A stretch of 64,000 nucleotides of DNA, taken from NCBI GenBank assembly GCA_965224525.1, contig OZ245050.1, positions 1,798,001 to 1,862,000 of the forward strand. The letters are read 5' to 3'. Below, piece after piece: positions 62,364-64,000 of this stretch (positions are counted from its first letter, which is position 1; every line of letters begins with the position of its first letter). Below the pieces are notes generated by a model, which saw only the letters and a program-made list of their open reading frames with translations, ran no database searches and was not told the DNA's origin. Both the position numbers and the translations under genes were made by a program. This DNA comes from Granulosicoccus sp036478565 (GTDB lineage: Bacteria > Pseudomonadota > Gammaproteobacteria > Granulosicoccales > Granulosicoccaceae).

Positions 62364-63137
62364 TCAACAACGTCGCATCTCTTTTCCAAGTGCGCGCTTT
62401 TCTTCCCGCAATCTGTCTTGCTCGTCAATAGAATGTGAGCGTCGCATAAGCAGATAAACCCTGTCAATGGACAGCTGCACTCGCTCACGACATTCTGCTG
62501 CTGTTTCGACTCCCTGATTTAGCAGTCCGGTTTGTGACAGAGCCGGGTTGACGCCAGCAAGTTGTGTTGCCGTTAGCTGAGCAGGCACATTACTCGACTG
62601 TTGATCACTATCAATTGACGGTATTTCAATTTCCTGATCGTCTATTTGAAACACTTCGGAACCTCGACAGCCCCCCAATTCGTCAACAAACCGGACAGGA
62701 AATTGATCGCAATCAGTCGCGCCGAAGGAGCCTACTTTACAGCGCATTACAGCCAGCTGGGCTATTCTTTCCACTGAGGCTTCGAAGTTGTGTTTGTAGG
62801 TGAAGACATAGTTAATCAGTGCAATGGAAGTAGGCGACAGAGCGTTGATACCGCCGTATTGATCAAAAATCTGGCTGGAAACGACACCATCTTGCATGGA
62901 TCGCGCGGTACGCCATGCAAAGTTACGAGCGATACGGCAGTTGCCTGAACGGGCAGAACTGGCCTGGGTTTCAATGGTCTCTACATCACCACCATCAGGG
63001 CAGGCAGTTTGGGAGTAGGTGGTATTTCCAGTGGAATCTATACATTTGTAAACGCCGGCCTGCGCAGCAGTTGTTCCAAGCATCAGGCAACAGATGGCGA
63101 GGGCCTGGCAAGTCATGCTATTGGCAGAATAGGTCAT
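62364..63137 (-). CDS. DUF4124 domain protein, secreted
   Basis: A 257-residue protein with a signal peptide ending AAQAG and the DUF4124 hairpin GVYKCIDSTGNTTYSQTAC right after it. The remainder has two Cys pairs and an acidic and then basic C-terminus (VYLLMRRSHS, EEKRALGKEMRR) with no recognised domain. It resembles the protein at 6486-7235 in architecture. Function unknown. Confidence 0.8.
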   Translation of the reverse strand: MTYSANSMTCQALAICCLMLGTTAAQAGVYKCIDSTGNTTYSQTACPDGGDVETIETQASSARSGNCRIARNFAWRTARSMQDGVVSSQIFDQYGGINALSPTSIALINYVFTYKHNFEASVERIAQLAVMRCKVGSFGATDCDQFPVRFVDELGGCRGSEVFQIDDQEIEIPSIDSDQQSSNVPAQLTATQLAGVNPALSQTGLLNQGVETAAECRERVQLSIDRVYLLMRRSHSIDEQDRLREEKRALGKEMRRC

Positions 63138-63326
63138 TGTTTGTAGGGCCCCTCACAGATCACAATGTACTTAGTCAGCGGCCGCCAGCGTATTGAATTA
63201 CACTCGCAGACTGCCGCAGCGAGACCTGTCTGGCAGTTTCCAGTAGCTGACATGCTAAGGGAGGCGATTGCGTCACTGATGCGCTCCTGATAACAAGTCT
63301 AAACAGACGAATACGGTAATTCAGAA

Positions 63327-63824
63327 ATGACTGATATCACTACAGACACTCTGCCGCCACGTAGTACAGATGAGCAGCAGGTAGTCGAGTCCGAAATTCG
63401 CTCAATGTTTGAGCATCGCATCACCTTTAATGAATTTCTGGGCTTTCGTATCAAGAAATTATCTACCGAAAACATCAGCGTAGTTTTTGACATGCGACCC
63501 GAGTTGGTGGGGCATTATTTGTTTGGTCGCCTGCACGGAGGAGTTATTTCATCAGTGCTGGATGCTACGGGTGGGTTGGCTGTGATGTGGGCACTTGCCG
63601 AATTTCACAATCATGAATCGGCAATGCAAATCATGGATCGATTTCGCCACCTGGGAACAATTGATTTACGAGTCGATTATCTGCGTCAGGGTATCGGTAA
63701 AAAATTTACGGCAAGCGCAACTGTCGTAAGGCTGGGCAAGCGCATTGCGGCTATCAGCATGTCTTTGCACAGCGATGATGGCCGCAAGATTGCAACCGGC
63801 AATGCAACCTATATTGTCAGCTAA
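63327..63824 (+). CDS. Hotdog-fold thioesterase (PaaI/YigI-like)
   Basis: A 165-residue protein. The motif RLHGGVISSVLDATGGLAVMW is the central hotdog helix region (residues 69-89) with the acyl-CoA thioesterase HGG; D/T catalytic candidates are near. The strand pair FDMRPELVGH and RVDYLRQG fits the family. It probably hydrolyses medium- or long-chain acyl-CoA in the cytoplasm. It stands alone; its end overlaps by 8 bp a convergent partial gene. Confidence 0.85.
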   Translation: MTDITTDTLPPRSTDEQQVVESEIRSMFEHRITFNEFLGFRIKKLSTENISVVFDMRPELVGHYLFGRLHGGVISSVLDATGGLAVMWALAEFHNHESAMQIMDRFRHLGTIDLRVDYLRQGIGKKFTASATVVRLGKRIAAISMSLHSDDGRKIATGNATYIVS

Positions 63825-64000
63825 AGTCTATACCTACCAATCGTGCAAGGGTCTCTAGTAAAGCTGGCATACTGCTGCGCAATGGAGGCAGATGATAGAC
63901 GTTGTAGACGCCAACTACTACGAGAAAAAACAGTGCGGTGGTGGCACCTGCAGTAGTTTGCTTGATTTGCAATGGTCGGTAAGGTAACCAGCGCGCTGTG
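63817..64000 (-). CDS. Partial membrane protein at the window edge (C-terminus)
   Basis: A minus-strand frame open from the window edge to TGA at 63819-63817. The 60 or so residues read like a real protein: a basic stretch (WLPYRPLQIKQ), one hydrophobic helix (TTALFFLVVVGVYNVY) and an amphipathic tail ending RLVGIDFS. The 5' part is outside the window. I cannot name the family. That it is coding is inferred from composition and the long frame. Confidence 0.55.
   Translation of the reverse strand, partial: TARWLPYRPLQIKQTTAGATTALFFLVVVGVYNVYHLPPLRSSMPALLETLARLVGIDFS

Noticed and set aside
1..64000. tRNA, rRNA, CRISPR, transposon or prophage elements
   Set aside because: Intergenic spaces were read by eye for these and none was found; a tRNA or covariance scan would be decisive.

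Overview
The window reads as a chromosomal segment of a free-living, probably marine gammaproteobacterium. The evidence is the E. coli-type long-Q-loop CydA with CydX and CydDC, HspQ, YgiQ, a DUF2628 protein with a typical gammaproteobacterial N-terminus, and many TRAP, TTT and ABC uptake systems plus NhaA. A Granulosicoccus/Arenicella-like relative is only a guess. Genes are dense on both strands. I saw no rRNA, tRNA, CRISPR array, transposase or phage gene.

Layout. 0-2.3 kb: tail of a sugar ABC ATPase, xylose isomerase (xylA), DUF4159 protein. 2.4-8.3 kb: membrane Ser/Thr kinase followed by secreted or lipid-anchored proteins of unknown function. 8.3-11.2 kb: tctCBA tricarboxylate-type transporter on the minus strand. 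11.4-14.1 kb: nhaA and an aspartate/aromatic aminotransferase. 14.3-18.8 kb: malonate module, TRAP transporter matPQM overlapping malonyl-CoA synthetase matB. 19-26.6 kb: DUF2628 protein, OmpA-like lipoprotein, hspQ, large lipoprotein, 5'-nucleotidase, BtuF-like binding protein. 26.7-34.4 kb: cydABX-cydDC, heme A synthase and a coupled 34-codon ORF. 34.7-38.7 kb: an AT-richer glycan island (two glycosyltransferases, a methyltransferase, a GINT1-like propeller protein). 38.9-42.9 kb: livGFHM with no binding protein. 43-46.4 kb: small secreted protein, a deleted metallophosphoesterase pseudogene, GFA protein, divergent-active-site SDR, secreted FN3-histidine phosphatase. 46.5-54.2 kb: nitric oxide reductase locus. 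54.3-64 kb: SQR-like flavoprotein, YgiQ radical SAM protein, RND adaptor and pump, DUF4124 protein, thioesterase, and a partial membrane gene at the edge.

The most coherent system is the nor locus. norC-norB-(membrane gene)-norQ-(membrane gene)-norE2-norF2-(zinc-ribbon gene)-norD run on the plus strand, and a second norE-norF pair runs divergently. The 222-bp divergent region holds two perfect FNR/NNR-type boxes, each about 41.5 bp upstream of a plausible start site, so both arms are probably induced by low oxygen or NO. With cytochrome bd, CydDC and an SQR-like enzyme this suggests a facultative, microaerobic to NO-respiring lifestyle. The two NorE/NorF pairs and three unfamiliar small membrane proteins in the nor locus are the best candidates for something undescribed.
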